The notes below the pieces were generated by a model. The model searched no databases. It saw nothing but the letters and a program-made list of their open reading frames with translations, and was not told where the DNA came from. The position numbers and the translations under genes were made by a program. Shown here in pieces: positions 1 to 11,112 of a DNA stretch of 29,956 nucleotides. Position 1 is the first letter of the stretch, and every line of letters begins with the position of its first letter. This DNA is from Pelomyxa schiedti. Lineage: Eukaryota; Evosea; Pelobiontida; Pelomyxidae. The stretch lies in the NCBI GenBank assembly GCA_020536535.1, contig JAHLWZ010001007.1:1-29956 (forward strand), in the 5' to 3' direction.

Positions 1-12
1 CCGATTTGACTG

Positions 13-84
13 CAAAAAGTGCATCATCACCGCCCAAAATCACCGCCCGGGCGGTGATTTTGGGCGGTGATGATGCACTTTTTG
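13..84. repeat. 72-bp perfect palindrome upstream of DNA2
   Basis: The two 36-base arms, 13-48 and 49-84, are exact reverse complements around a CCCGGG centre with no spacer. Each arm holds two copies of the 9-mer TCACCGCCC, and a further copy lies outside the palindrome at about 97-105. The palindrome ends 65 bases before the DNA2 start codon. It could be a promoter element, the end of an inverted-repeat mobile element, or a fold-back artefact near a contig end. The sequence alone does not decide. Confidence 0.9.
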
Positions 85-149
85 TAGGGAAAAAAATCAC
101 CGCCCACTGATCCAGATATGTTCGCCGATCCCCAAGGGGTCCAATCCAA

Positions 150-3100
150 ATGAGCACCACGCCGACCAGCACGACGCCCAGCAAGCGACCAGCGGTCATG
201 TGCCCCTACTGCGTCAGCGAGCGCAGGGCACGCGAGAAGCGACTCCGCAAGAGCAGCGCCGGGTGCAGCCCCGCCGCGGCGGCTGCGCCACCCCCGCCCC
301 CGGTGGGGTGTCCTATTGTCATAATAGACGACGACGACGACGAGGACGAGGACGAGGTGGACAAGGAGGAGGAGGAGGTCGGTGGCGCGGTGCACGACGG
401 ACACGAGAAGCGCAGGGCGGCGCAGGGCACGCGGAGCAAGAAAGGCGGGCAGGGCGAGGCTCCCGTAATCGTGATCAGCAGTAGCAGCGAGGGCGAGGAG
501 GAAAGCGAGGCTGCTGACATTGGCAAGAGCGGGGCCAGGGGCGGAGCGGCAATGGGGACGGACAAGGTGCAGGCTAGCGCGGCAGCAGTTATGGGAGCGA
601 AAGAACCGCAACCGGCAGTGGTGGCAGAAGTGGCAGTGGTGAGGGCAGATGACTCAACCAAACTTGTGGGAGAGGTGGTTGATAATCCACAGGAATGCGA
701 ACGAGAACGAAGCAATGCAGCCACAAACGTTCCAGGGGAGGAAAATGCAAACTCAAAACCAAACCTTAGTGAAATTGACACACATGAAAAATCTGAACAA
801 GACACTATTACCACTCCATCACCATTTTTGCCCGTGCCACAAGCCTATGATTCCTTCAATGACACTGATTTCATTTTTGATGAAAGCATCCTGGACGATA
901 CTTTCGCTGCAATGTCAAAGCAGTCTAATCACACTACTGAAACTACTTCTACCTCTACCTCTATTGAAAATACAAGTTGTGGGAACCCAACAACAAACCC
1001 TGACACAAACTCTGCATCAACAGCAACCACTGATTGTAGAAACAGTAATTTAAATGTGTCTCAAAAACTAGATGTTGTCATACCACCCTGCCGAAGTCCC
1101 CTTGTGTCACCTTCAAAACCCTCTTCAAGTTCACTGCTAAGTGATCTGTCTCCCTCAGAGATTGATGCTCTGAATGCCATGGCCGAAGAACTTGCCTGCA
1201 TGCCAAGTGAAAATGTAATTACCGTGCACCCCTCTCATTTTTCTTACGTTGTTACTATATACCAGCTTTTTACCACTGGTTCCTTACAACAAACAAAGTA
1301 TGTAGCCTTTTAAATCGAGTGACTAACTCGAACAAGATTTTTACAAATTCGGGTAAACGAAATCACAAGAGAGGGAGGAGCAAGTGTTACTGCCTTCACG
1401 GGAACCTGTTGCAATGTGGATGGCAGAGTCGATTTGCAACTCCCTGTCACCATACAGCTGGAGGGCATATGGCGCCTTTCGCCAATTGAGGTGTGTTCTC
1501 TCTAACTTCAGCTTTTTATAAAAATCCCCAGAATGGCTCTGTGGTTCATGTCATTGGCGGGCACCATTCAGCGTACAGTGTGATCACTCTTCAGGACTCC
1601 GAAGGGATTATCAGTAACTCCACCTGGTACTAGCGATCATAATTAATTTGCTTTACAGTTGTGCACCCTGAGATTTTAATATCAGCATCACTTCTGGGAG
1701 CTACCTCTCCATGTCTCAGGCAATCAGTTCTACGGAATACCGTTAAGGTGACACTTGTTACACTGTTTCCCAGACTTAATGGTTGAGCCGACTGATGCTG
1801 TCTCTTTAGAACGTTGGTACTACAAAAGCATCACTGATTGGTCAGATTAGTCATTCAATATTTGAAGAGGCCCTAAGTAGTTCTTCATTTACTGAATCTA
1901 CAGTAGCTAAAGCCATGGATGATGTAGTTTTCTTGTTCTGTATCTGGCTCTAATATAATCACAAGATTATCCAAGACAATATTCCCTCTCTCTTTGCTGT
2001 TGGGCTCACTGACCAAGCAACCCGATCTTCCCTTTTACCAACAATTGCAACTATTTCGAAATGGGCTTCCACGTTTTTACCTACAATAACGCACCTAACC
2101 AAATCTCTGGTAATATTCTTCACAGTTGAGTTATCTCCAACAAACATACTAGGGTTCTTGCCCACCAGAAGTTTATTTTGGACATGAACGGAAAACTGTG
2201 AAGATTACCTCTGTACTAGGAATTGAAGAGGGCATTTGGTCTTTGATGTATGGTGTGAAAGGTACATTCCGAAGTACATGACAATCCACACTTAATCGCT
2301 CAGGCATTCTGGATGCACATATTAGAGCTGAAGTGGATGGAGTTTCTTCTGAAATTCCCCTGGAATTGAAAACAGGAAAACCTCATACAGACCACAAAGC
2401 ACAAGTATGAAAATGGTTTATTTCGCACTTCTATAAACTCTTGTAGGTGCTACTTTACATGCTCTTAATGTCCGAACACTTCAGTACCCTTCCTTATTGT
2501 TTTCTTTTTGTTTAACGTCACTAAGAAACTGAAACCAGCAAGGGCTTGTTGTATTACATGAACGGCCGTGCGAGTCCCGTTTTTTTGAAGATTAAATTAT
2601 TCCATTTTTGAACTAAACACTAATAGATAACAGATTTGGTATTGGTAATATGATGGGCATATCCTCGTCATGTACAGAGGTTTTTCCCCTGTTGCCTAAC
2701 TGCTGTAATGACACCTCTTCCAAGTTAGCAGCAATTCTTCACCAGAGGAACATGCTTGCTACTGCTCTATCGACACACATTTTACCACCTACTTGCCTCT
2801 CAAGCGAGTGTTCCTCTTGCTCCAACTCGTTTACGTGTGCCCTTTTTAACAAGGTGCTCCAACATGAACTTCTTTTATTCGGACACTGAAACTAATACAG
2901 GCCTTTGAGCAAGGAGACCTGGTAAAAGTTAATCCTCTTGTATCCCACTTACTGCCAGCGCACTTTCTTTTTTTTCGAAAATGGAGTCGGCTCATCTCGC
3001 TCGAGGCACAAAGTGGGCACCAGGTGTTCTTAGACCTAATATCCAAGACCCCATCCAAGAGAGAGTTATCTGGAAGGTAATTTATTGTTTTTTTTGAATT

Positions 3101-5582
3101 CACTTTAATGTGTAACCGCTGCTCCAGTTGCTTGTGCAATTTGACTCTCCATACCTCACTTCGCCAGGGGTTTCATTACTTTCATACTTTTTTTACACAA
3201 AATAGTACTGTAGTGCCCTTGTCTTTCAACGATTTTTATTTTAAGCTTTTGTGAAACAGAAATATTAAAAGAAATAGGTAACCCCTACTTTGGTGTTGGA
3301 GACTCGGTTCTTATGACTCATACCAAATGCGTAGCCATTGTTTATCGCGGGCGTATTGTGGAAGTTGATTCTAAGAAAATAGTTGTTCAATCTGATTCAC
3401 TCGTATAAGCTCTATGTAATAGGAATGAGCAAATGACTTCAAATTAGTTAAGAGGTGGCCAGCTGGATATTGAAGATATGGCATCACATATGTCATGGAA
3501 TATTGACAAAGAAGACGAAACATCCAGTTTTCCTCATATGCAGGTTATTGCAGTAGTTCTGCTAAACTAAATCTCATATTTCCCAGTCGAACCTGTGTGC
3601 TCTCTTCGAGAATAACCCTACAGCAGCAAAAATTCGAAGCTTATTGATTGATCTTGTCACTCCACGATTTGACACTGTTCCAGAGTCGGATGAAACCCTT
3701 TCTCAGCAGTGAGTTTATGGGGTAAAAACACCTTATTTTATCTGTTCTCTATAGACTATTTCCGCTCAGTCAGAGCCTCAGTTACAATAATTTGAATGTT
3801 CAACAAAAGTTTGCAATCAAGCGGGCACTAGCAGCAAAAGATTATTTACTCATCCATGGAATGCCAGGAACTGGAAAGACTACAACCATTGCATACCTTG
3901 TATGGAAAAATGTGATTTTGTACCTAACTCCTCCAGGTCCAAGCACTTGTCCATAGAGGAAAACGAGTTCTGATAGTTGCCTATACCCACAATGCAATTG
4001 ACAACGTTCTACTGAAATTAATAGATCTTAAAATTCGCTTTTTGAGAATAGGACGGCCTGAAACAGTTAACAGAGCCAATTATCAATATTTCTCTCATTA
4101 ATTGTAGGTGCATGTCAAAGTAAAACCCTACGCAACTGAAGAAAATAAATCCCTCACAATTGATGCACTAAAAGGTTCCTGCTCAATATATTTTCAAATC
4201 TCATTCCCTTCTTAGCCCTTCTGGACTCCACCCAAGTTATTGGAGCAACGTGCCTTGGTGTCAAGAATGTTATTGTCAAGAGTCAACACTACGACTGTTG
4301 TATTGTGGACGAAGCAAGTCAAATAACTGTGCCGGTTTGTTTGCCCCCTATCATGCTTTCGAGCCGCTTCATTCTCGTGGGTGATCACATGCAAGTTTGT
4401 CGTTTCTGAAAAAATATTTAAACTAACCGGCTCAAGCTCCCGCCCCTTGTGAGAAGTGAGCCGGCAAAGCAGGAAGGATTCGACAAAAGTTTATTTTTCC
4501 TTCTTTCAGAATCTCACCCGGAGGTAGTCATCAGTGAGCTCAAAGTGAGCTAAAAATATACCAGGCTGTGATCGAGCTGTACTTACAATACAGAATGAAT
4601 TCTGACATCATGCTTATTGCCAATAAGCTTGTTTACTCTGATAAGCTCAAGTGCATTGACACCACCGTCGAAAACGTATACACCCATTCATGTTTAAGGT
4701 TATCACGCTATTAGGCAAAGCTTGATGTTCGAAATCATAGAGCGACTTCCCCTCGTTGGGTCTATGAGTGCCTTGAACCAAGGTAAAATAAAAGTAAAAT
4801 AGTAAAGTCTGCCTGACCACCACAGTCGGAAGGTTATTTTCCTGGATACAGATAATGTTCCAGCACAGGAATTTCACTCTGGAGGTTCCGTCTGGAATGA
4901 CACAGAGGCATTGATCGTTTGTATGGTAATAATTTCCCTCCTGTATGAAAGAAATAGTAACCACACGTATCTCAAAAAACCACCAGATTATTTCTGAGCT
5001 GGTTTCTTGTGGAATACAATGCCAGAGCATCGGAGTCATAACACCATACAGAGGACAGACAAGGTGCATAGCCGCGGCCCTTAAGCAAGAGCTACGAGCA
5101 CAACCGCAGGCCGTAGGGGAAGTTGAAGTTCATACAATTGACAGTTACCAAGGAAGGGACAAAGATTGCGTAATATTTTCCATGGTCTGCAGCAACCCGG
5201 AACTCAGGGTATTTATTTGTTTTTATCTATCCCTATCACATCCGTACCCTCCTTCTAAATCTAAAGTCTAATTCACACCAACCCTAAGGTTGGGGACCTT
5301 TTGGAGGACCTCAGGAGGATCAATGTTGCCTGCACTCGAGCTAAAAAGAAGCTTGTGTTTGTAGGCTCCCGTCGCACAATGGATCAAAGCGGAATCTGGC
5401 AACAATTCCTTGCACTAGCACAATCCAGAGGCTGGGTAAGGAATCATTATTTGAATACCAAACAAAACACAAAAACACATGAGCAACCAACTTTCGTCTC
5501 ACATACTATATAGATTTACTCCATGCCACCCCGTCCCCAGAGCCTCCCTAACAAACCACTCCACGTCGGCGACCTACCTTAA
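150..5582 (+). CDS. DNA2: DNA2-like DNA replication ATP-dependent nuclease/helicase (multi-exon)
   Basis: This protein would process flaps and DNA ends in the nucleus through a RecB-like nuclease joined to a superfamily 1 helicase. The first exon, 150 to about 1213, encodes a low-complexity acidic N-terminus. The body starts near 1340 with a Dna2-type stretch and the first cluster cysteine (SPCLRQSVL, about 1705-1730). Nuclease residues are visible in [11 protein letters not shown] and PLELKTGK (about 2305-2380). The remaining Fe-S cysteines form CxxCx5C at 2809-2838. A beta-barrel-like segment lies at about 3280-3410, Walker [11 protein letters not shown] at 3858-3887, Walker B DEAS at 4308-4319, and the C-terminal motifs [10 protein letters not shown] and [11 protein letters not shown] at about 5131-5350. 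The last intron is 5436-5513 and the final exon ends with TAA at 5580-5582. There are many short introns. No break was seen, but several middle exon edges were not resolved. Confidence 0.9.
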
Positions 5583-5695
5583 AAAGAAATAAATTCCGCT
5601 AATTGAACCCTTCTCGTTTGGCATCTGTGCAGGTGAAATGAGTAACGGTGACAGCGTGAGGCATCGAGTAGGCAAGAGTTTTGAGTACCGAAAAT

Positions 5696-7328
5696 ATGCA
5701 AGCAACAATGGGTGGGACTGTTTCCAAAGACAGCAACAAATGGGACAGCGATGGACCACAAAGGGCATTAGATCTAAGTACCTACGCCGCAACGTCGACA
5801 AGTGATGAATATGTACGGGGATGTGGTAGTTGCGATGGATGCGTCGCTCAACAGGCGGCGCGACAGGATTGTGGGTTTACAGAGAGCGGCGCCGAAGCGG
5901 TGATTCTACGCGACGAACGAACAAAGGGAGAAAAAGTTGGCTCTGAGGGTGCCAAAGATGGTGTTGGTGCTTTGAGGACTGACTGGTTTGTACTGGTGAA
6001 CACGAAAAGTGGTGGGAGGCACGTTGGGCACAGACTGCTTGTCAAGTTTGCCAAAGTTCTTCCAAGCAACCAGGTATTTCGGAGCAGTTGCTTTTGTTTT
6101 TAATTCGTGTGTGCAGGGGAAACACTTCGTGTATTAAAAATTAATAAGTTAACTTCAACGAAAAGTTGTCCTACAGGAGACTCTTTCTCACACTGTGTAG
6201 GTTTGTAACCTTGCAGAGTATGGCAGCCTGGAAGGCATTTTGCCTCTCATACAGAGAACTCCAAATGCCAAAGTACTTATCGCTGGGGGGAATGGAACGT
6301 CTCAAACTGTTATGACGGCACTGGAACACCTTGATGGGCGGAACGGCGTTACCGTTGGTCTTGTGCCAATTGGTGTGGGGAACGACCTCGGACGAGTCTT
6401 TGGGTGGCTTGGTGCTGCAAAGTTAGACAATGCTGTAGATATTCTGCATCTTTTGGATGGTGCACAGCTTCAAATGTTGGACAGGTGGCAAGTATCAAGT
6501 GTTTCACATGTATCTGGTAAAGCTCAAACTATTTTGAAGAAGTCTAATACGGACTCTAGCAAAATTGGATACTATCCTGTCTTCATTTACTGCCCAAAAC
6601 TTGAACTCCAGCAGTAATCCTGTGAATCAGGATTGCAATGAAGTTCGAGGTTACACAATGAGCAACTACTTCACTATAGGACCTGATGCCCGTGTAATTA
6701 AACTCTTTGACTCATGGCGTAGTCGGCATCCCTCTTTATTCTTCAGCCGCCGTATAAACATGTGCATGTACTTCTTGTTTGGGTTTGGTGTTGCACTCTC
6801 GCATAAAATACCCCCGCTGAGAGAATATGCTTCTATTTTCCTTGATGACTCTCCATCCCCACTTGCACTTCCTTCCAACGTGTGCGGAATCATTGTATCC
6901 AATCTCCCTTCAATCTTTGGAGGAATAAAACCGTGGGGAAAATGGGATGATTCCTCCACTGGCACCACATTCAGTTATGAGGTAATACTCCCTTCTCAAT
7001 TGCCAACCGATTCTCTAACACATAAAAGCCAGTGTGTGATGATGGCTTGTTTGAAATCACTGGAATCAACAATGTATGGCATCTGGGCAAACTTCTTCTT
7101 GGATCCCAAGCAGTGCGACTAGGACAGGCAAGGAAAATGCGGATAGTAACAACCACCCCCACCGACGCCCAGATTGACGGAGAGCCTGTGCCACTTCCGC
7201 CATCAGTTACCACTATCAGCCATAAATCACAACAAAGGCTTCTCTACCGGCCTCACACCATATCCAACAGGGTTTGCCCCAGTGGTGCCTTACCCACCCT
7301 CCTACTACAATCTTCATCCAGCACATAG
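5696..7328 (+). CDS. Diacylglycerol kinase-like lipid kinase
   Basis: Predicted to phosphorylate diacylglycerol or a related lipid with ATP. Exons 5696-6073, 6201-6516, 6560-6981 and 7029-7328 join in phase to 471 residues. The catalytic domain begins at WFVLVNTKSGG and holds the nucleotide-binding loop AGGNGT and the motif VPIGVGNDLGR. The accessory domain follows with NYFTIGPDARV, then VCDDGLFEI and a C-terminal QIDGEPV, the usual order for DAG kinases. No C1, PH or transmembrane segment was seen; the roughly 100-residue N-terminus is unrecognised and has several Cys. The first in-frame ATG, 5696, was chosen; an ATG at 5638 lies in another frame and stops after 55 codons. The gene starts 113 bases after DNA2. 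A ceramide kinase or similar lipid kinase is the main alternative. Confidence 0.83.
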
Positions 7329-7450
7329 TAAACCCTACCCCAGTACACCGAGATATCGCACCATGGACAAAACTAATACTTGTTTCCGAATTCTCCTTAT
7401 TGTTCTTTTACTACCATCACTCTACGAAGGCACAAAAAATCCCCCCAGCG

Positions 7451-8663
7451 ATGGCGGACGTTGTTTTAGTCAAGGGAACGCCGGTAGCGCAAGAGATAAC
7501 CGAGTCCGTAAAAAGACGAATAGAGGCAGTGTTGGCTGCAGATTCGGGTGCTAATGCTGCCACCGAAACTGCTTCGACAAGTACTCATGGGAGAAGACAC
7601 CCTGGCCTGGCGACTGTGTGTTTTACTCACCCCCTTATTATTTGCCTTCTTCGGCATTATGGGTGAGGAGACAACTAGCCAGGTTCAACTGAGTCCTACA
7701 TTGTTTTTATTTTGTGATTGTTGTGTTTGTGAAAGATAGATAGCTGTTGGGGATGAAGATGGAGCAAGGACTTATGTGGGAATGAAAACTAAGGCTTGTG
7801 CTTCATGTGGGATAGAAGCTTTCCCTGTATTGTTGCCAGAGGCTACAACTCAACAAGAATTGCTACAAGCAATTAACACGCTGAATTCCGACGAACGGGT
7901 GGACGGCATTTTGTTGCAACTGCCACTTCCTCGCCACTTGGATGAATTCGCGGCTGTGGAAGCAATATCCCCAAAGAAAGATGTGGACGGACTGACAACT
8001 ACCTCTGCAGGATTGATGGCTGTAGGTAGGTATGTCTTGGAAGAACTTGTGCAAAATCTCATTTGTGCCAAAACAAGGAAGGGAAGATGGATTTATCACA
8101 TGCACTCCGGCAGGCATTTTAGTACTACTTGAAAAAGGTGGATGCACCCTAAAGGGTGCCAATGCTGTGATTATCAACCGAAGCCCGTTACTTGGCAGGC
8201 CTCTGTCCATGCTCCTTCTTAACAAAGGTGCCACTGTTACTGTCTGTCATGAAGAGACTCCAGACTTGGGATTACATACACTTACAGCCGGTATTAGAGT
8301 AATAAGATGGAATCGTTCTAACCATCTCCCCAGATATAATAATTACTGCCGTATCCAAGCCAGGACTGATAACAGGTATCCATCCCCCACCTACAAACAA
8401 CATCTCAACACAACACATCCACCCAAATACCCGCAATCACCAATCATAACACAGGATCAATGGTGAAGGAAGGCGTGGTAGTAATTGACGGAGGATACAG
8501 CCGCGTCAATGGCAAAGTGTGTGGGGATGTTTCCATGGAACAAGTTCAGCCCAAGGCCCGGCGCTACACACCTGCCGTGGGCGGAGTTGGCCCATTGACC
8601 ATTGCAATGCTCCTTCAAAACACACTCAAAGCCTGGGAAAGGAACCTGCCTCAGAACCACTGA
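7451..8663 (+). CDS. folD: Methylenetetrahydrofolate dehydrogenase/cyclohydrolase (FolD type)
   Basis: Interconverts 5,10-methylene-, methenyl- and 10-formyl-tetrahydrofolate with NAD(P) in one-carbon metabolism. Five exons, 7451-7619, 7744-8025, 8078-8290, 8334-8375 and 8455-8663, join in phase to 304 residues, the length of a stand-alone bifunctional enzyme. Visible motifs are VSVGDEDGARTYVGMKTKA with the catalytic Tyr and Lys, GILLQLPLP, KDVDGL, CTPAGI, ATVTVCHEETPDL and the C-terminal signature PAVGGVGPLT. The dinucleotide loop reads INRSPLLGRP where most relatives have VGRSxIVGxP, so the first Gly is Asn. There is no synthetase domain. The ATG at 7451 fits the start of homology; the frame stays open upstream, so an N-terminal extension is possible. 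Confidence 0.93.
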
Positions 8664-8879
8664 GAGTCTCAGGCTGATCCTTTGTCAACCCCAGTCATTT
8701 CCTGTACCTCCTCCTCTTTGTGCACAGAACTTTCGTTGGAAGAGAATTTAAGATGTGTGTCTGGTCTTTTGAGATGTGACATAAATTTAGACATGTCATC
8801 GTTATTGCGGACTTACAAAGGTACAAAATTCAAAAAAAAGTAAAAGCGAGATCTCGTTGTGTCGCGTCGCCACATCGAA

Positions 8880-9426
8880 ATGCAACCGTATTCATGTGCG
8901 TCTGGCCTGGTGTGTACGCCCAGTATTGCGTTCTTTTGCCAATCTTGCGTTTTCCAGGAGGCTGTCACAGAGAGCGAAGCACCTTCAACAATCACTTCCG
9001 CAGATCTAAAGGGTACGCGCCTCTCGCTATTGCTCGGCACTCACTTTTTCGTGCTTTGTACAGATTTCATCGTAAATGAGCTTGGGCCCTTCTGCGGAAA
9101 GCAAAGGTCGCACGTAACTCGCCTGATGTACGAGGTGATTGACGTGTGGGAAAAGACTCAAGCACTGGATCTCAGTCAGGATTCCGCGTGGAACGATCTG
9201 GATCACGTGATTGAGAGGTTCATGGAGTCTGGTATATTGCTCCATACACAGTTCTTTCTCCAATCCTAACAGCACAGTTAGACACGGCATCATTATCACT
9301 ACCTTGAAAAACAATAGTGCTATGGTACTGGCTGAAAATGCTGTGTTGGATGTAAAAAAAAGAAAAGAAAAGATTTCATCACCCAGAGTGAGATTTATGT
9401 TCGATAGCCCAATGTTACAAATATAA
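8880..9426 (+). CDS. Small protein of unknown function
   Basis: Not recognised. Likely exons are 8880-8909, 8958-9012 and 9064-9231, giving a helical protein with the segment KDFIVNELGPFCGKQRS followed by amphipathic helices (LMYEVIDVWEK, WNDLDHVIERFMES). The end is uncertain. Without a further intron the frame stops at 9267-9269. If 9232-9277 is removed as an intron, the frame runs to TAA at 9424-9426 with a Lys-rich tail. The second model would overlap the 3' end of the convergent SENP-like gene by 32 bases. Introns of 48 and 51 bases match the local style, which supports a real gene. Confidence 0.5.
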
Positions 9427-9850
9427 GTTGTTGCAAGAGTCTCCTCATAGCCTGGGCACATTGAGGCGTTGCAGACTTCTTCAGTGCGGCTTCTATTTGG
9501 TCTGCACTGATAGATGGGGGGTCGTTTGCTCCAGCGAGGTTGAGAAGAGCATGGCACATGCACAGCATGTGAAATCCGCAATCGGTACCATTTTTCTGTA
9601 GTGGAGTAGTAACAGACACAACAGACCTAGTTTCCTCACTATTTTATAAATGTAAGTTAAACATGAAATTTCAAACGAAAAATGTGTAAAATGCAAATCG
9701 GGCACTACATACAGCTTCAGGAGTGAAGAGAACTTCCTCGCAACACAACATGCGGCGCTGTAGTTCAGAGAGCCCATTGAGTCCATGTGGTAAAATGTCC
9801 GTGTGGCCTTGTCAAAAGCCAGCAGTGACCAGTGCGTTCTGCGAATGCGT

Positions 9851-9883
<33 letters not shown>

Positions 9884-10457
9884 CTTGGTTTAGGCAAGCA
9901 AGAAAAATTGGCCACACACATCACGAGGCACGCAGCATACAACGAAGACGAAGGAGACGAGACGGCAACGGGGCCGATGGTGAAGGAGAAGAAGAAGGAG
10001 AGCGCGAGGGCGGGAGACGCGGGGCGGGAGACAACCCTCCGACGCGCGACGAGTCCCTGTTGTTGTTTACGGGCAGAAGCAAGACGCCGGCGCCGCGCAT
10101 CCGGTCCGCGGCCACGCACTCGCTCACGTCGAAGTCGGCCGAGACCACGAGGAACACCACGCCGGGCTGCACGGCCACGCAGCCGCCGCCCCGCACGGAG
10201 CGGAGCGCCCCCTCGCCGAGGGCAACGGCGCCGCCCCCCGAGGCCGCGAGCAGGGCGGACGTGTCGGGGTCGCCGGCCGCCGCGCGCTCGAGGCACTCGA
10301 GGGCGAAGGACGCCGCGTTGTCGTTGAGCCACTGGCCATCCATTGTCGAGTGAACATCCGCAACCCTCATGGTCACGTCACCAAAAGTCCCTACGATGTC
10401 GTCCTCCCGTGTGGGGTTGGTGGCCATTGTTTCGTAGTTATTTACACACCCAATCAC
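9395..10457 (-). CDS. Ulp1/SENP-family cysteine protease, SENP8 (deneddylase)-like
   Basis: A C48 peptidase that would cleave a ubiquitin-like modifier, NEDD8 or SUMO, after its C-terminal Gly-Gly. Exons, in coding order, are 10457-10051, 9838-9713 and 9626-9395, giving 254 residues in phase. The substrate-binding motif GQWLNDNAASFALE lies near the N-terminus. The triad follows as His in STHWSLLAFD, Asp in FYHMDSM and Cys in QKNGTDCGFHML, the last with the oxyanion Gln. The short single-domain form and the W-L-N-D start resemble SENP8/DEN1 more than long SENPs, but specificity is inferred. An internal start (MATNPTREDD) at 10427 is possible. The first intron (9839-10050) has a 33-base C run on the coding strand. 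Confidence 0.82.
9851..9883. repeat. 33-base poly-G tract (poly-C on the coding strand of the intron)
   Basis: An uninterrupted run of 33 G lies inside the first intron of the SENP-like gene. On the minus strand it is poly-C, placed 9 bases before the acceptor CAG (complement of 9839-9841), exactly where a polypyrimidine tract belongs. The run length may be imprecise because homopolymers are read poorly. Confidence 0.9.
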
Positions 10458-10474
10458 TGGAGCGCTTTTTCACT

Positions 10475-10827
10475 CTACTTTCCGGAACCCAAACAGTTGT
10501 TGCACAGAGGGTTGTTGATGATATCCTTCAGAATGGAAACTATCTGAGTCTCCGTCTCCATCGTGTGTTCATCAACTTCAGCACCCTTGTCCAATGCTGC
10601 TGAACAGCTGTTTTTTTTGGTTTTGGTGGATCCTTCCTGGCACACAAAAACTCCAGTACTCCTTTCACCTGATTTGGCCATTCTTTCACTCTATCACATA
10701 GAACACAAAAAAAATACGGATCACACACAAGGAGGTGAATGAATTGAAGCTGGTCATCGCGGGGATATTGCCGATTGTTTCCTTCGTCCTCCGTTAGCCC
10801 AAGCTTGCCATTCGACGCGGAATCCAT
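10475..10827 (-). CDS. Small hypothetical protein
   Basis: Not recognised. Two exons, 10827-10729 and 10690-10475, separated by a 38-base GT-AG intron, join in phase to 104 residues. The start reads MDSASNGKLGLTEDEGNN; the C-terminal half is hydrophilic and ends in IVSILKDIINNPLCNNCLGS. The stop lies 17 bases before the upstream start option of the SENP-like gene on the same strand. This could be an independent small gene or 5' exons of a longer SENP-like transcript. Its 5' part, including the start codon region, is repeated in diverged form at about 10,960-11,110. Confidence 0.35.
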
Positions 10828-11110
10828 GTTTTTCGTTTTCCTGTACCTCGCGGGTTCTCTCCGACGGTTCAAAGATGGGTTTCACAAAGGTTCTGTAGGC
10901 CTCGGCATTTATGCCAGAAATAAAAAAAAAAAAAAAAAAGGGAGCAGCCGAAGCTGGAATTCACGGGGACATTGGCGATTGTTTCCTTCGTCATCCATGA
11001 GCCCCAGCTTTTTCTTTTCTCTCTAAATTATTTTGCACCCTTAGCTTCATTCAATGAGAATCCCTGGTTTTCTGTTTCCTGTACCCTGCGGAATTCCTCC
11101 GAACGATCAA
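10763..11110. repeat. Diverged tandem duplication of about 110 bp
   Basis: Two direct copies, about 10,763-10,880 and 10,960-11,110, share blocks such as GATTGTTTCCTTCGTC and related TTTTCCTGTACC stretches. The second copy carries about 35 extra bases in its middle. Read on the minus strand, both keep similar peptides (REVQENEKHGF and RRVQETENQGF; KLGLTEDEGNNRQ and KLGLMDDEGNNRQ), which suggests the duplicated unit was coding. Between them lies an A-run at about 10,922-10,939. Confidence 0.65.
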
Positions 11111-11112
11111 TT

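Noticed and set aside
9803-10353. Long plus-strand Arg-rich frames over the SENP-like first exon
   Set aside because: They are shadows of the GC-rich minus-strand exon, which carries the W-L-N-D motif and splices to the triad exons.
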